Notes: a model not told the origin generated them from the letters alone. Shown: positions 1 to 11,919, numbered from the stretch's first letter. The stretch: 64,000 nt of DNA from Rapana venosa (GCA_028751875.1 CM054141.1:67486922-67550921); one strand, 5' to 3'. Made by a program: numbers and translations.

Positions 1-240
1 AACTCTGTGTATTGTGGCCGAAGGTCATGTACATAATTATATGAAACCCTTTCAGAGTGAAAAGTTCAAAGTTCTCTCTCTCATATATCGCATCACAGCA
101 AATTTGTACACGGGTAACACCTGTTTGTCCAATTTCGTCTCTTCGTTCTGTATCTAAATGGTGTTTAGGATCAAAAGGTTGGCCCAGTTTTGAGTAGAAA
201 GCTCATTTGTAGACGCGCAGCACATACTACCCTGTTGTTG

Positions 241-242
<2 letters not shown>
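1..242. other. No recognisable feature
   Basis: AT-moderate sequence with no coding signal or repeat I recognise, up to the (AAT)n of the R4 element. Confidence 0.5.
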
Positions 243-278
<36 letters not shown>

Positions 279-324
279 ATGGAGCTTATATAGCGCTATA
301 TCTTGAAAAGACAAATCAAAGCGC
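243..324 (+). repeat. R4 element copy (AAT-rich, TATATAGCGCT)
   Basis: An (AAT)n run is followed by acatggagcttatatagcgc and, about 30 bp later, caaatcaaagcgc. The same arrangement occurs at 33822-33890 and, inverted, at 43115-43183, which marks it as a short dispersed element. The repeated AGCGC/GCGC motifs can pair with each other. Confidence 0.7.
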
Positions 325-519
325 ATGCATTCAACCTAATCTTACACAGTCATGCAATCAATGATAAATGATCAATAGTTTAAACAAACAGACATTTACA
401 AACATAGTGCGCTGCAGACAAAATCTATGAAATAAAATTTCAATAGTCATTTTTTTTACAAAAGCACACACACACTCACTTAGGTCCTATACTTTACACG
501 TATACACGTATTAGTACGT

Positions 520-780
520 GAAACGAAAAGTTGGTGTGGTTTTATTGTTTGGTTTGTTTTGTTTTGCGACATGGTTCAGATCGGGATGGCGATTGTTTTT
601 GGTGTGTGTGTTGTTTGTAATGTGGGATTTTGTTGTTGTTTGGTTTTGTTGTTGTTGTTGTTGTTTGGGGGTACGGGTTATTTTAGTTCAGCTTGCCCAA
701 GACACCGTGTTCCCCAAATTGACTGCCAGCGCAGTTTCTCAAGGACTTCCCAAACAGTTTTAAAAGGAAAAGTCAGATCA
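520..780. repeat. GT/GTT-rich low-complexity tract
   Basis: T- and G-rich sequence with (TTG)n blocks around 640-665. Open frames through it are composition-driven (Val/Cys/Leu/Phe only) and show no domain. Confidence 0.6.
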
Positions 781-807
781 TGGCACGTGAGAGAGCGAAA
801 AGTGGAC

Positions 808-857
808 ATGAAGAAGAAGGAGGAGGAGTCGAAGAAGAAGAAAGTAGTAGAAGTTGT

Positions 858-888
<31 letters not shown>

Positions 889-917
889 GTAGTAGTAGTA
901 GTGGTAGTGGTAGTACT

Positions 918-953
<36 letters not shown>

Positions 954-972
954 TAGTGTAGTGTAGCTCAGC

Positions 973-1008
<36 letters not shown>

Positions 1009-1009
1009 C

Positions 1010-1046
<37 letters not shown>

Positions 1047-1180
1047 CGTCGTCGTCGTCGTCGTCGTCGTCGTTAGTAGTAGATGAAGAAGAAAAGGAAG
1101 AAGAAAGAAAGAAAGAAGGAAGGAAGGAAGGAAGGAGGAGGAGAAGACAAAGAAGAAGACGACAAAGAAGAAGAAGGTAC
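808..1180. repeat. Compound triplet microsatellite (GAA, AGC, AGT, CGT)
   Basis: Successive blocks of (GAA)n, (AGC)n, (AGT)n, (CGT)n and then (GAAG/GGAA)n. All frames are open only as homopolymer-like runs, so no gene is called. Confidence 0.9.
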
Positions 1181-1384
1181 CGCTGCACGGATAATCTCTT
1201 GGAAGAGGAAAATAAATACTGCACCACCAGTCAGACAGAAGGAGGCTGATCAGCGTGACTCATTTCTCAGAATGGTTCTGGTGTAATCGGCCCTTTGACA
1301 CTTCATCATTGTAAAGGTTGGGTCATGCCGGTAGTCTTTAGCCACGATTATGTCTTCATGTGTGCACGCACGTAAGCAGATTAG

Positions 1385-1530
1385 CGCTATCTCTGTCTTT
1401 CTGTCTGTGTCTCTGTCTCTCTATCTCAGTTTCTTTCTCAGTTACTGTCTCTGTGTGTGTCTCTCAGTCTATCTCTGTCTCTTTGTCTCTGTCTCTGCTT
1501 TCTCTATCTATCTATCTATCTATCTGTCTG

Positions 1531-1585
<55 letters not shown>

Positions 1586-1720
1586 GTCTGTCTATCTATC
1601 TATCTATCTTTCTATCTATCTATCTGTTTATATATCTACCTATCGATCGATCGATCTATCTATCTATAGATCTATCTATCTGTCTATCTATGTCTCTATC
1701 TCTGTCTGTCTGTCTGTCTG

Positions 1721-1762
<42 letters not shown>

Positions 1763-1832
1763 GCTATCCCGTCCCCCTTTGTGTACGTGTGTGTGTGTGC
1801 GTGTGTGTGTGTGCGCGCGCCTGTTGCATAAT
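1385..1832. repeat. (CTAT)n, (CTGT)n, (CT)n and (GT)n microsatellite
   Basis: About 450 bp of tetranucleotide CTAT/CTGT repeats passing into (CT)n and (GT)n. Open Leu/Ser/Tyr frames are artefacts of the 4-bp period. Confidence 0.95.
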
Positions 1833-2064
1833 GAGCAGTCTTCCCCTGAGCTGCCAGTGTTTATTTTTTTCCCGTGGGAGTTTATGTTATCTCTGAATCC
1901 AGCCTCTTGTCTATTGAGGTTGGCTTTTTGTTTGGTGTTGAGATAAACCTTGGGGGTACAGGGTTGGGGGGAGGGGCGATGGAGGGGAGGGGGGATGTCT
2001 GAATGCGTGATGTGTTCTTAATCCTCTTCTCTTCTTTCTTTCTCCGCTTGCTGTGTGTGTTTTG

Positions 2065-2400
2065 GTGGTGGTGGTGGTATAGTTCACGTGTGGTGGTTTT
2101 TGTTGTGGATTTTCTTTTTCTTGAAATATCCTGATTTTGTTGGCTTGGATTAGGCCTGTTGTTGAATGGTGGTGGTGGTGGTGGTGGTGGTTGGTTTGCT
2201 TCTTTTTTTTCTTTGTTTCTTCTTCTGCTGCTGCTGCTGCTGCTGCTCCTCTAACTCCGCCTCCTCCTCCTCTCCTCCTCCTTCTCCTCTCTCTCTTACC
2301 CCTCCCTAACCCCCCCCCCCCCCCCCTCTCTCTCTCGCTGTGTTGTGGTGCGTGTGTGTGTGCGTGTGGTTGTGTGTGGTGTGTGTGGTGGTTTTCTTGT
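2065..2400. repeat. (GGT)n, (CTG)n, (CCT)n, poly-C and (GT)n tracts
   Basis: A run of different short tandem repeats with a poly-C block at 2310-2326. No gene signal. Confidence 0.85.
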
Positions 2401-2465
2401 CGGTAACTGGCTCCAGATGTTCTAACCGTCGTCTAATATCACTTTAGTTATAGTGAAAAGCCTTC

Positions 2466-2740
2466 ACCTTCACCTATCCCGTAGTCCCTTGGACCGTGGG
2501 GGCACCAATTAAGATTTTGCAACCAGCTTCCTCCACTCCCAGCGGTCCTCTGCTTTCCGTAGCAAATCGCTCTACTCAAGGCCAGTCCACTCTCTCATGT
2601 TGTCTTCCGACCGTTTTCTCTGTCTGCCTCTTCGTCTCCCTCCTCGTACTGTTCCCTGTAGGACAGTCTTGGCCCGTCCAGATGTTCGTGTGATGTGCCC
2701 GTTTGTACACTTAAGTTGGTAAAAAGACGTGAAATTGAAA
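2466..2740 (-). mobile_element. LINE 3'-end remnant (RTE-like), degenerate
   Basis: This stretch aligns by eye with the 3' part of the better preserved LINE at 14206-14757 in the same orientation. Shared blocks include cccgtagtc, accgtgggggcacca, ggccagtccactc, gtctgcctcttc and gtgatgtgccc. The coding frame on the minus strand is broken. It is the same end of the element, consistent with 5'-truncated retrotransposition. Confidence 0.75.
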
Positions 2741-3800
2741 GAGCGAACGAACGTTCAACCTTCATCTGCGCGAACCCGCTCCCAAAGAAACTGGAGATTT
2801 ATTTTAAACTGCTGAGTTCCTTGCTTTATATCAACACGGATCAAAACACCACCCAAAAATCCAACAACGGCAATAAATCAAAATATTGATTATATCTATT
2901 CAGGTGAAGAGAAGCTGAAGACAGGGGGAAGGGATCCAGATAGAATATAGACCCGAGCGAAAGCGGCCTGAAAAAGTGTGTGTACAGTAGTAGTCTAGTA
3001 CTAGTAGTGGCAGGTCCCTACGGAATCTGTCAGCGCAAATTAATGTTGAGAGTGGGAACACAGATGATTGTAGTCTGGAATCACTATCATCTTCCAAAGC
3101 TGCTCTGATGTTTCAAGATCTCTACTGGGGATAGCCTGTGCCTTTTAACCTTTCTTTTGCCAGATCACAGGCGTTGTTGGACGTTCCCCAGCTTGATTGA
3201 TTACCTGAGGGGGGGGGGAGGATCTCTTGGATATGCATTTTATCACTCTCATCACACATGGGAATCGTCGTGTAGTGAGGCACGCTGGTTGGAAAGTTTG
3301 CATGTATACACTAGCAGTTTTCAAGCACCTTGCCCCTTATAGGCACCCACACATTGACCATAGTTGTGAGATAATAATTATATACATGTATATAATATAG
3401 ATATATGTGTAGTCTTATCACAGTTCTTGATTAAACCCTTGACGCTGGGGGCAACAGCAAAGTGAGAGGCTGTATGAGCAGTGGCTTTCCCACTCATGGA
3501 ATTCCACTTGACAGCTTAGTCTTTAGTGATCGACTATGACTCTCTGACTAGGAGGCTTGACTTGCACAGTCCTTATGTGCTGCAGCCCTGGGGGCTGGTT
3601 GGCCTTTGGAGAACACCTCCAACGCTGACTGTCCTTATCCTTGGCCGAGAGAGTGGGGATGTACTGTGGGCAAGGTATCTCCACTATAATCAAATGTCTG
3701 CCCAGTTTCCAAAACAGCAGCTGCCTCCTCCGCTGTTTTGGAGGTCATCGTCGGACACGACGGACAAACATACATACATGTGTAGTTTATTCCTGGTTTG
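2741..3800. other. No recognisable feature
   Basis: Mixed-composition DNA with a short poly-G at about 3210. I see no conserved protein, RNA or repeat that I can name. Confidence 0.4.
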
Positions 3801-3803
3801 TTT

Positions 3804-3808
<5 letters not shown>

Positions 3809-3860
<52 letters not shown>

Positions 3861-3861
3861 A

Positions 3862-3892
<31 letters not shown>

Positions 3893-3895
3893 CAG
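3809..3895. repeat. (CA)n microsatellite
   Basis: Interrupted CA dinucleotide repeat of about 85 bp. Confidence 0.95.
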
Positions 3896-4243
3896 ATCTG
3901 TGGGAAGAAAGAAAATGAAGTAGTCTGTTCTTGATTGGCACTGTGTATTAATCAATGTGTTCGTTTGTTGATATGGAATCAGACAGAACTAAGTGAAGAG
4001 TTTGTACAGGGGTAGTGAGTGAGCTATGGGAGGAAAACGGAGGTGCTTGCAGCATGGCATGGTATGGCCGTTGGCAGTATATGTATAGGCAAAGAAAGTA
4101 TATGTATAGGCAATATCGTGATTGGTGGTATCATCATCTGTGCCGCATGGGTCCGCAACTGCTTCACTCTGGTCACGACCATCGTGCTGTACAACAGTAC
4201 TGTGAGGCAGGCCATGTTTCGCCTTGTACCGTTTGTTTCTGTT

Positions 4244-4265
4244 CCGTGTGTGTGTGTGTGTGTGT

Positions 4266-4356
<91 letters not shown>

Positions 4357-4459
4357 AGGGGGGGGGGGGTATCTGAGCTCTCCCTGTGGAATATTTCTCT
4401 CACATTCGCACGCACGCATGCACGCGCGCGTGTGTGCACACACACACACAGTTACACAC

Positions 4460-4512
<53 letters not shown>

Positions 4513-4578
4513 TACACACATACACAACACTCACACTAACACACACACACACACCAACACACACACCACACACACACA

Positions 4579-4624
<46 letters not shown>

Positions 4625-4640
4625 CACACACCCCATGTAC
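4244..4640. repeat. Compound (GT)n-(GA)n-(CT)n-(CA)n microsatellite
   Basis: GT, GA, poly-G, then CT and long interrupted CA runs. The GT/CA and GA/CT blocks are mutually complementary and could fold back. Confidence 0.95.
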
Positions 4641-4823
4641 AGACCTACACACTGAGAGATAATTTGTCTCTGTGTGAAGTCTGAGTAAACTCTTTGTGGC
4701 TACGATCCATACAGAGAGATTTGTCACTGTGAAGTATGAGATAACTCTGTCCTGGTGTGTGTGTGTGTATGTGTGTGGTGCGCGTGCGCGCGCTGTGTGC
4801 ATGCGTGTTTGTGTGTAGTTGGT

Positions 4824-5080
4824 TTTTTAAAATCTTTAATTTCGAGGATAATGGAATAAGTACTTATGTTTGTGTTTTGTTGGTTTTTTTTGTGTTTTTT
4901 GGTGTGTTTTTTTGGGGGGTGGGGGTGGGTGTGTGTTGGGTTGTTTTTTACATCCAGCTCCCTTATGTATGCGGTTTTGTAAATTTTGTCATTCGTTACC
5001 ACCGGCACACAATGGCCAACTCTTCCGGAAAGCGGAACATGTGCACAAGATGTTCTGCGCACACGTTCAAACCCGTTAAG
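4824..5080 (-). mobile_element. S1 SINE, 3' half
   Basis: On the minus strand the copy runs from aacgtgtgcgcagaacatctt-type sequence to the tail ccattatcctcgaaat. The same segments recur at 9889-10100, 41535-41872, 49287-49450 and 57579-57769. The tRNA-like head is absent here. Confidence 0.8.
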
Positions 5081-5082
5081 TT

Positions 5083-5084
5083 CT

Positions 5085-5127
<43 letters not shown>

Positions 5128-5128
5128 A

Positions 5129-5161
<33 letters not shown>

Positions 5162-5200
5162 TGTGTGTGTGTGTGCGCGTGTGCGTGTACAGGCTTGCGC
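5083..5200. repeat. (CT)n / (GT)n / (GA)n microsatellite
   Basis: CT run of about 42 bp followed by GT and GA runs. Confidence 0.95.
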
Positions 5201-5429
5201 TTGCGTGCCTCCTATAAATACAAGCACCATGGTCAGTGTCAAAATGGTGACACGTACACTTCACATGTATGGCTATTTTGGAAAGAGCGACTGAACTGGG
5301 AAATTCCGCCCGGAAATTCCGTTCAATAAAACTCAGTGAAGGAGAAAAAGACCGTACTTCTGGGATTACTCCCCTGTCTGTCTGTCTGTCTGTAAGGCGG
5401 GGATGAACACACAGACCTGCTGTGTCTGT

Positions 5430-5929
5430 NNNNNNNNNNNNNNNNNNNNNNNNNNNNNNNNNNNNNNNNNNNNNNNNNNNNNNNNNNNNNNNNNNNNNNN
5501 NNNNNNNNNNNNNNNNNNNNNNNNNNNNNNNNNNNNNNNNNNNNNNNNNNNNNNNNNNNNNNNNNNNNNNNNNNNNNNNNNNNNNNNNNNNNNNNNNNNN
5601 NNNNNNNNNNNNNNNNNNNNNNNNNNNNNNNNNNNNNNNNNNNNNNNNNNNNNNNNNNNNNNNNNNNNNNNNNNNNNNNNNNNNNNNNNNNNNNNNNNNN
5701 NNNNNNNNNNNNNNNNNNNNNNNNNNNNNNNNNNNNNNNNNNNNNNNNNNNNNNNNNNNNNNNNNNNNNNNNNNNNNNNNNNNNNNNNNNNNNNNNNNNN
5801 NNNNNNNNNNNNNNNNNNNNNNNNNNNNNNNNNNNNNNNNNNNNNNNNNNNNNNNNNNNNNNNNNNNNNNNNNNNNNNNNNNNNNNNNNNNNNNNNNNNN
5901 NNNNNNNNNNNNNNNNNNNNNNNNNNNNN
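5430..5929. other. Assembly gap (500 N)
   Basis: Exactly 500 undetermined bases, the usual placeholder length for a scaffold gap of unknown size. Apparent long reading frames crossing it have no meaning. Confidence 0.99.
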
Positions 5930-6139
5930 TCCCCTTTCCTCTTTTTTCCTTCTCCTTCTTCTTCTCCGCCTCTTCTTCCTTATGACCTTTCACCCGTCTC
6001 CCTCTTCTTCCCCGCCCCACCGTTTTCCCTCCCCATGTGCCCCCCCCCCCCCTTTCCCCCATCCCCCATCCCCTCCCATTCCTCCCTCATTTCTACTACC
6101 ACTGTCTTCGCACCTTCTTAAGTATTGTTGCTTCGTTAT

Positions 6140-7410
6140 AACACCTGTAGACACCTTACCTTTCGAAGTTTTCCTAGAACACCTGAAAACACCTTGCAGA
6201 TAACCGGCCTGTCAGTAGCATTGGGGTTTCCTTTACAGCGCCTTTTAAAATACCATGCAGGTTAGGTCAACTACCTTTGCAAAGTTTCGGTGCTTCTTTT
6301 AGAACACTTCCCCGTGGGGATGCCGGGGGACCTGTCAGTAGAAATAGCATCCCTACCTTCTGGAAATTCTGTGCTATGAATTCCCTCTTTTCTATCACTC
6401 TCTTTGTTTCTGCCGTGTTCCTTTTCTTCTTATCACCTCCTTCTCGTCCATTTTCTGCCTTCTTGGTCCATTCTCCTGCCTTTTTTCCAGGAAGACTTAA
6501 AGTATTTTATCTCCCTTGACGAAGTCGGATGTGCTAGGCCTGACTTGTCAGGCGTTTAACGGCAGCGCAACGCATTTTCGCTCATATGACAGATAACAAT
6601 AGTTGCTGTCTGATCGTTCCAAGAAGAAGTAGAATAAGCTTAGAACACCATAAACCACTGTACAAGTAAACTACCTTTCCAAAATATCCTGGTTTCCTCT
6701 AGAACACAATTAAACACTGTGTAGGTAAACTACCTTTCCAAAATATCCTGGCTGTGTTTTAGAGCACGTTAATTCAAACACGTTGCAGCTAAACTGCCTT
6801 TCTAAAAATATGGTGGCTTTATATATAACACTTTAAAACATTTTGCAGGTAACGTACCTGTCATAGTATAGTCAGTATGCCCGTGCTTCTTTTAAAATGT
6901 TACCTAGAACACCATGCAGGTAAGCTACTTTTCCAAAATATTCTGGCTTCATTAATTAGAACACTATAAAACACTGTGTAGGTAAACTACCTTTCCAACA
7001 CACCCTGGCTTCATTTAGAACTCCTAAAACGCCTTTCAGGTAACCTTCCTTTCCAGTATATTGTAATTTCATCCAGAACACCTTTCTAAAACGCCTTTCA
7101 GGTGACTTGCCTTTCAGAAGTATCATGGCTTCATTTAGAACACCATAAAGTTCTGCAGGTGGCGGCTTCATGTAGAACACCTCAAGCATCTGTTCCAGAT
7201 AAAACTGCTTTTCAAAAGTATGGTGGCTTTATTGACAGCACCTTGTAGGTAGGAAACCTCTCTTTTCTCTTAGCACCGTGGTTCCACCCACAACCCCTTA
7301 AAACACCTCGTAGGTAAGGTAACCTGTCTTTTCATAGTATATCCTGCTGGGGTCACTTATGTTTGTTGAGACACCTTGCAGGTGAACTAACCTACCTTTC
7401 GAATAGCTCC
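6140..7410. repeat. Diverged minisatellite, ~60-70 bp units, split by an R3 element
   Basis: Units share acacc(tt)gcaggtaaactacctttcc, here broken by variants, then a tggcttcatttagaacacc-type block. At least 14 units are visible at 6140-6307 and 6640-7410. They are strongly diverged, so the array is old. The R3 copy at 6308-6630 sits inside it. Each unit carries a splice-donor-like CAGGTAA, but no exon is apparent. Confidence 0.75.
6308..6630 (-). mobile_element. R3 element copy
   Basis: Begins with ccccgtggggatgcc and ends near the motif atatgacagataacaat. It matches the copies at 18885, 21065, 31933 and 33693. No coding potential; likely a non-autonomous retroposon of the type delimited by a 13-bp duplication at 33693-34072. 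Confidence 0.85.
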
Positions 7411-7483
7411 ATCCATCACCCCCTACTTTCACAGTTGGCAGAACACATGGCAAAAGGCAGCACAAGGGTGTGTGCTGTGTGTG

Positions 7484-7627
7484 TGTGGGGGGGGGGGGTG
7501 GTGAAGATACGGGGGGGGGGGGGGGGGGAGGGGGGGGGAGGATGGAATGTTCTTAAATGGCTACATCTATCTGTCTGCACTCCTTCATCTTCCCTTAACC
7601 TGCCCTCCCCCTTCCCCCACTGCTACC

Positions 7628-7664
<37 letters not shown>
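7484..7664. repeat. Poly-G, GT and poly-C tracts
   Basis: Several G runs (7484-7540) and a roughly 35-40 bp C run (about 7628-7663). The opposed G and C tracts could pair or form G-quadruplexes. Confidence 0.9.
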
Positions 7665-7671
<7 letters not shown>

Positions 7672-7729
7672 TCTCCCTGCTGCAATCTGCAGAAGGCATT
7701 TAGATGGGGATCGGGACGGTTGTGGTGTC

Positions 7730-8205
7730 GTAAACTGGGTTTTGGTCCTAAAGTGGACAGGCTCCATGGAGAAACGAACTCCTCCCTGACTCCCGGAAAC
7801 TTTCTGTGGAAACGTGACCCTTTCCTTCCCTTCACTAGCCGGGCTGCCAGTGCACACATTACAAACCACAAAATAAATGATGATTCCGAATCTGACAATT
7901 CCTGTTGTCTATGTGAGCGTGCGAATCGAGCCAAACAAGAAATTTTCCCGGCGAAAGTTTGGGACTACTTGTTTTTTTACGTTCAGCAGTATTGACTGAG
8001 TATTTATTTCTGTAATTTCTTTCTTTTAATGCTGTTACTTTCGGTCGTGTTTTCAGGTGTGTTGTTAATAATGTTATAAAGCCGTGTTCTAATAGCGTTG
8101 CAAAATAGTTTCTTAATTATTGGGGGGGGGTTAGAACAGGTTGCGTAACTTTAAACCTTAATCCAGTTAGTGACGAGAAATCTATTTAAGGACAGCACAC
8201 AACAA
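7730..8205 (+). repeat. R5 repeat, copy 1
   Basis: Shares ordered blocks with 14768-15215: aagtggacagg/aatggacagg, ccttcccttcac, ctgacaattcct..ttgtct, tgagcgtgc, and near the end cttaatccagttagtgac followed by aaggacaccacac/aaggacagcacac. No protein is encoded. Family unknown. Confidence 0.7.
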
Positions 8206-8233
8206 AAAAACGTGCATCTAGGGGTTTCCCTCT

Positions 8234-8272
<39 letters not shown>

Positions 8273-8634
8273 TCCTCTTTTTTTCCTCTTCTTTTTTCTT
8301 TATCCCCTCTCCTCGTTGCATCTCTTCAAACAAGGAAAACACTTTGAATATACTTGGGATAGGAAGGGCTCAACCACCCCCCCCACCCCGCTCCCCCCCT
8401 CTCTCTCTCTCTCTATTCTCCTCTCCATTCTCTCTCTCTCCCCACCTCTCTCTCTCACACACACACACATATTATTTTCTTCTTCTTGTGTGTCTTTCCT
8501 ACTTGTTGTATGCAGAGGAAGCTGACGTTATGCAATGGCTATGCCTGTACTGTCTGAAAGTTAAACTGAACGATCAGCTCGACCCGCAGACGAACTTAGT
8601 GAACTCGTACACCACCAACCTCTCCCTCCCCTCC

Positions 8635-8667
<33 letters not shown>

Positions 8668-8670
8668 CCT

Positions 8671-8706
<36 letters not shown>
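8234..8706. repeat. Poly-C, (CT)n, (CA)n and (GT)n tracts
   Basis: C run at 8236-8269, CT runs at 8398-8455 and 8647-8672, GT run at 8677-8706. The unique DNA between them has no clear coding signal. Confidence 0.9.
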
Positions 8707-8709
<3 letters not shown>

Positions 8710-8814
8710 TAGTGCTCTTGATATTACCATTTTGTGTGCTGTTACTGTTATAATCACCATTGTTCCTATTCGGTAACTATGATACTGCTACTGCCTTCCT
8801 CCCCCCACCCTCCA

Positions 8815-8870
8815 TCCTACTACATCTACTGCTGCTACTGCTACTAAGACTGCTGCTGCTGCTGCTACTG

Positions 8871-8902
<32 letters not shown>

Positions 8903-9190
8903 GTTACTAGATTTTCTACTGCTGCTACAACTACCGCTACTATTAAATCTTCCAGTGTTACTACTAGTGCACTGTTTCTTTAACTGTAAGGACAATGGTG
9001 AATTGTTTTAAACATTACATTGCTTTCACATACTTCTGCTGTTTCTTCTTTCTTTTTTTACTGCTACTACTGCTGCTGCTGCTGCTGCTCCTACTAGTCC
9101 TCCTCCTCCTCCTCCTCCTCCTACTACTACTATTACTACCACTATTACAAGTAAAACTACTGCTGTTGCTGCTCTACTGCTACTACCACT
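8815..9190. repeat. (CTG/CTA/CTC)n triplet repeats
   Basis: Two clusters of CTN triplet repeats (8828-8925 and 9060-9150). Poly-Leu frames are artefacts. Confidence 0.9.
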
Positions 9191-9718
9191 TCTGCAAGTA
9201 CAATGATAGGTATAATTTATAAACAGAAATGTATTCAACATGTTACACAGTAATGGCGATATGAATTGCCCAGGGCACTGTATATAATACTATGGCCTCT
9301 GTTAGTACTGCAGTGTATCAAGCTTAGCTGAAGTCATTGGCCTTTCTCCCTTGTTACGGGAGTGGTGTGTGTGTGTATGTGAGAGATTGTGTGTGAGTGT
9401 GGGTGTGTGTTTGTGGCAGTGCTGTCTTGCATGATATGCCTGTTCACTAGTAACTTTGGTGCACTAAATTATTATAGGAGGTAAAGGGGAAAGACAGTTA
9501 ATTGCTCTGTGTGGGGGGTGGGAGGGGGGAACCGCTGCTAACCGAACCAACGAACATAATATTCAGAAAACTAAACAAAGAGTAATTAGATATCATAACA
9601 TAGACAAAACTCTGTTATGCCTAGGGGACTGCAGTAAACAGTTGGTGATGTCCAATGTCAGTATTTTGCTGCTGTTTGTCTGGAAAAGGAGGTAAAAATA
9701 AACAAAACAACAACAGTC

Positions 9719-9719
<1 letters not shown>

Positions 9720-9768
<49 letters not shown>

Positions 9769-9806
9769 GTCCTCTGTGCGTATCTGTCCTGTGGACTCTC
9801 TGTGTG

Positions 9807-9852
<46 letters not shown>
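9720..9852. repeat. (CT)n and (GT)n microsatellite
   Basis: CT run at 9720-9768 and a GT run of about 43 bp ending at 9850. Confidence 0.95.
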
Positions 9853-9855
<3 letters not shown>

Positions 9856-9888
9856 GGGACTCTGCGTGTGTGTTTTTTAAAAAATCTT

Positions 9889-10100
9889 ATTTTATTATAT
9901 TATTTTATTTTATTTTATTTTATTCTTTTATACCGAGGATAATGGAATAAGCACTTATGTGCTTTTTTACATCCAGTCCCCGTGTGTATGCGGTTTTGCA
10001 AATTCTGTCATCTGTTCCCACCGGCACACAATGGCCTACTCTTACAAAAAGCGGAACAGGATTTAACGTGTGCGCAAGATGTTCTGCGTGCGTTCGCACA
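9889..10100 (-). mobile_element. S1 SINE, 3' half
   Basis: Minus-strand copy with tail cattatcctcgg next to a (TTTTA)n stretch, body with gtgtgccggtgggaacagat and 5' part gcagaacatcttgcgcac. It matches the S1 consensus seen at 57579-57769. Confidence 0.85.
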
Positions 10101-10127
10101 CGGGACCTCGGTTTATAGTCTCATCCG

Positions 10128-10330
10128 AAGGATGTGTGTGTGTGTGTGTGTCTCCTGTGGGACTCTGTGTGTGTGTGTGTCCTTTGGGAATCTGTGTGTG
10201 TGTGTCTCCTATGGGACTCTGTGTGTGTGTATGTGCGCGTGTGTGTGTGTGTCCTGTGGGACTCTGCGTATGTGTGTGTGTCTCCTGTGGGACTCTGTGT
10301 GAGTGTGTGGTGTGTGTGTTGTGTGTGTTC
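10128..10330. repeat. GT-rich minisatellite, ~30 bp units
   Basis: About six units of tcctgtgggactctgtgtg plus variable (GT)n. The same phrase occurs at 9850-9870, before the S1 SINE. Confidence 0.85.
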
Positions 10331-10483
10331 AGCAGAATCCCCAGACTATTAGTATTATGTCATGCGGGACCTGTCAAAGGGTGATGTGAAGTTGTAGTGT
10401 ACTGTGCTGTGCTGTGCTGTACTTTAATGTCCCAGTGTGCGAGGAAGCACATCACCATTAACATTAGTTTTGTCCTCTGTGTG

Positions 10484-10980
10484 TGTGTGTGTGTGGGTGG
10501 GGGGGGGGGGGGGGGGCGGGTTCTTTTGTATTATGCATGAAGGTCTTCTGTCTGGCGTTGTAGAAAATTCAGTTGGTTGGAATAGTTGGTTTGTTTTGTA
10601 AGTTTGATTGTTTTATTGATTGTGTTTTAGCTGTTTTGCTTGGGAGGGGGGCTGTGTGTATGTGTTTGAGTGAGTAAGCGTGTGCACTTGATGTGGGTTG
10701 TGTCTATAGTTGAAGAAATATGTCTCCTTTATTCGTATTTACTATTACGAGAAGGGGGGGGGGGGGGGTTGCGGATTGATTTCTTAAGATAAAATTCTTA
10801 TTTCTTTTTCGTTTCTGTTTGTCTGTTTGTGGTTTATTACCTTTTTATGTGAGTACGAGGGAGGTGGTTGACTTTCAACAGACTTTTCTCGGAGGTACAC
10901 ACCACCATACTGCATATGTCTGACAGTTAAAGAAAGACCCCCACCCCCCACCCCCCCCCCCCAAAAAAAAAAAAAAAAGA
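10484..10980. repeat. (GT)n, poly-G, poly-C and poly-A tracts
   Basis: G runs at about 10499-10517 and 10755-10768, then C and A runs at 10940-10978. DNA between them is T/G-rich with no gene signal. Confidence 0.8.
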
Positions 10981-11261
10981 GAAAAAAAAGGAAGAAACGA
11001 AAGAAAAACAAAACAACAAACCAAAATAAGCAAACAAAACAAAACAACAATAAAACAAACAAAAACCACCAACAATACTAAGTAAAACCAACAAAAACCA
11101 AATTTAATCTGTCAGCACCATTAACATAACGGCCACCGTGATGTACACGAAAGCATTCTTCGTTGCTGTACATCAATCATGTTGAGGTTATATCAGAGTC
11201 CCAACGCAGAGTTTCGGTGTAGGGACTTCAAACCCAAGAAAGAGCAACGAGATCTTTTCAT

Positions 11262-11345
11262 CTTTGTCACACGGCTGCCGTGCTGGGAAGCGAACCGTGA
11301 ACCTTTCAGAGGTAACTACGTTTTATAGCCACGGCCTACATAGAT
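11262..11345 (-). mobile_element. tRNA-like SINE head (tentative)
   Basis: The minus strand reads ggccgtggctataaaac, then a B-box-like ggttcgcttccc about 40 bp on. This resembles the promoter half of a tRNA-derived SINE. No body was matched to the other families. Confidence 0.35.
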
Positions 11346-11669
11346 CTATCTGGCAGCCGTGGTCAGCTGGCCAATGGTCATCATTCTCTCTGAAAAGAAG
11401 TGTCCAGTGCACGTAGCTGTCATCGTCAGTCGGCACTCGGAATGAAACGCTAGCCGCACTGACAGTGGTTAAAATAATGGCCAGCCTGGACAATGGTCAA
11501 TGATAGCCGGCAGAAGCCACCGTTTGTGTGGTGGGGGATTATAAGGGATAGTGTATACTACTACTACACCAGGACTGAAACTGCATTCCTTCACTGTCCT
11601 GCCGCACCTGTCCAATTGGCTCACACCCTGTGTGCGTTCAGCTGGTCTACAGCTAGGAGTTCTTTACTC

Positions 11670-11820
11670 CGCTAGCACTCCGAGGTTTACCTGTGGTGAG
11701 ATTTTGTGTGTGCGACCGTTTTTGCCCACCGTGAAGATAACTGCATTCTTACGTCGGGGATGGATGCTGGGTATACATACATACGTTGTTGCTTCCATAA
11801 CTCACTGAACGCTGACATGG
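11670..11820 (-). mobile_element. S2 SINE tail copy
   Basis: Contains ggtgagattttgtgtgtgcg, cgtttttgcccaccgtgaag and, further on, ctgggtatac, all of which recur inverted at 17690-17830 in a fuller S2a copy. Confidence 0.8.
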
Positions 11821-11919
11821 CTTGCAAAAAGTAGATTTATCCAAGCATTGAGAAATGGGATGCTGGGACTACCTCCCGCTTCGTATGGTTACTCTTAGGG
11901 ACTGGAGACCTATCGACCA

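Noticed and set aside
518..763. Open frame starting like a signal peptide (Met-Lys-Arg-Lys, then hydrophobic residues).
   Set aside because: The sequence is GT/GTT low complexity, and there is no clear phase-1 donor or link to the receptor 31 kb away.
1350..1946. 198-codon Leu/Ser/Tyr-rich frame.
   Set aside because: It is a translation of CTAT/CTGT/CT microsatellites.
3811..4640. Regularly spaced repeats considered as a CRISPR-like array.
   Set aside because: They are dinucleotide microsatellites with no unique spacers, and the genome is eukaryotic.
5076..6203. Long frames spanning 5430-5929.
   Set aside because: They cross 500 undetermined bases.
6956..7189. 77-codon minus-strand frame with repeated FxMKxx-type peptides.
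   Set aside because: It reads through the 60-70 bp minisatellite; the peptide periodicity comes from the repeat.
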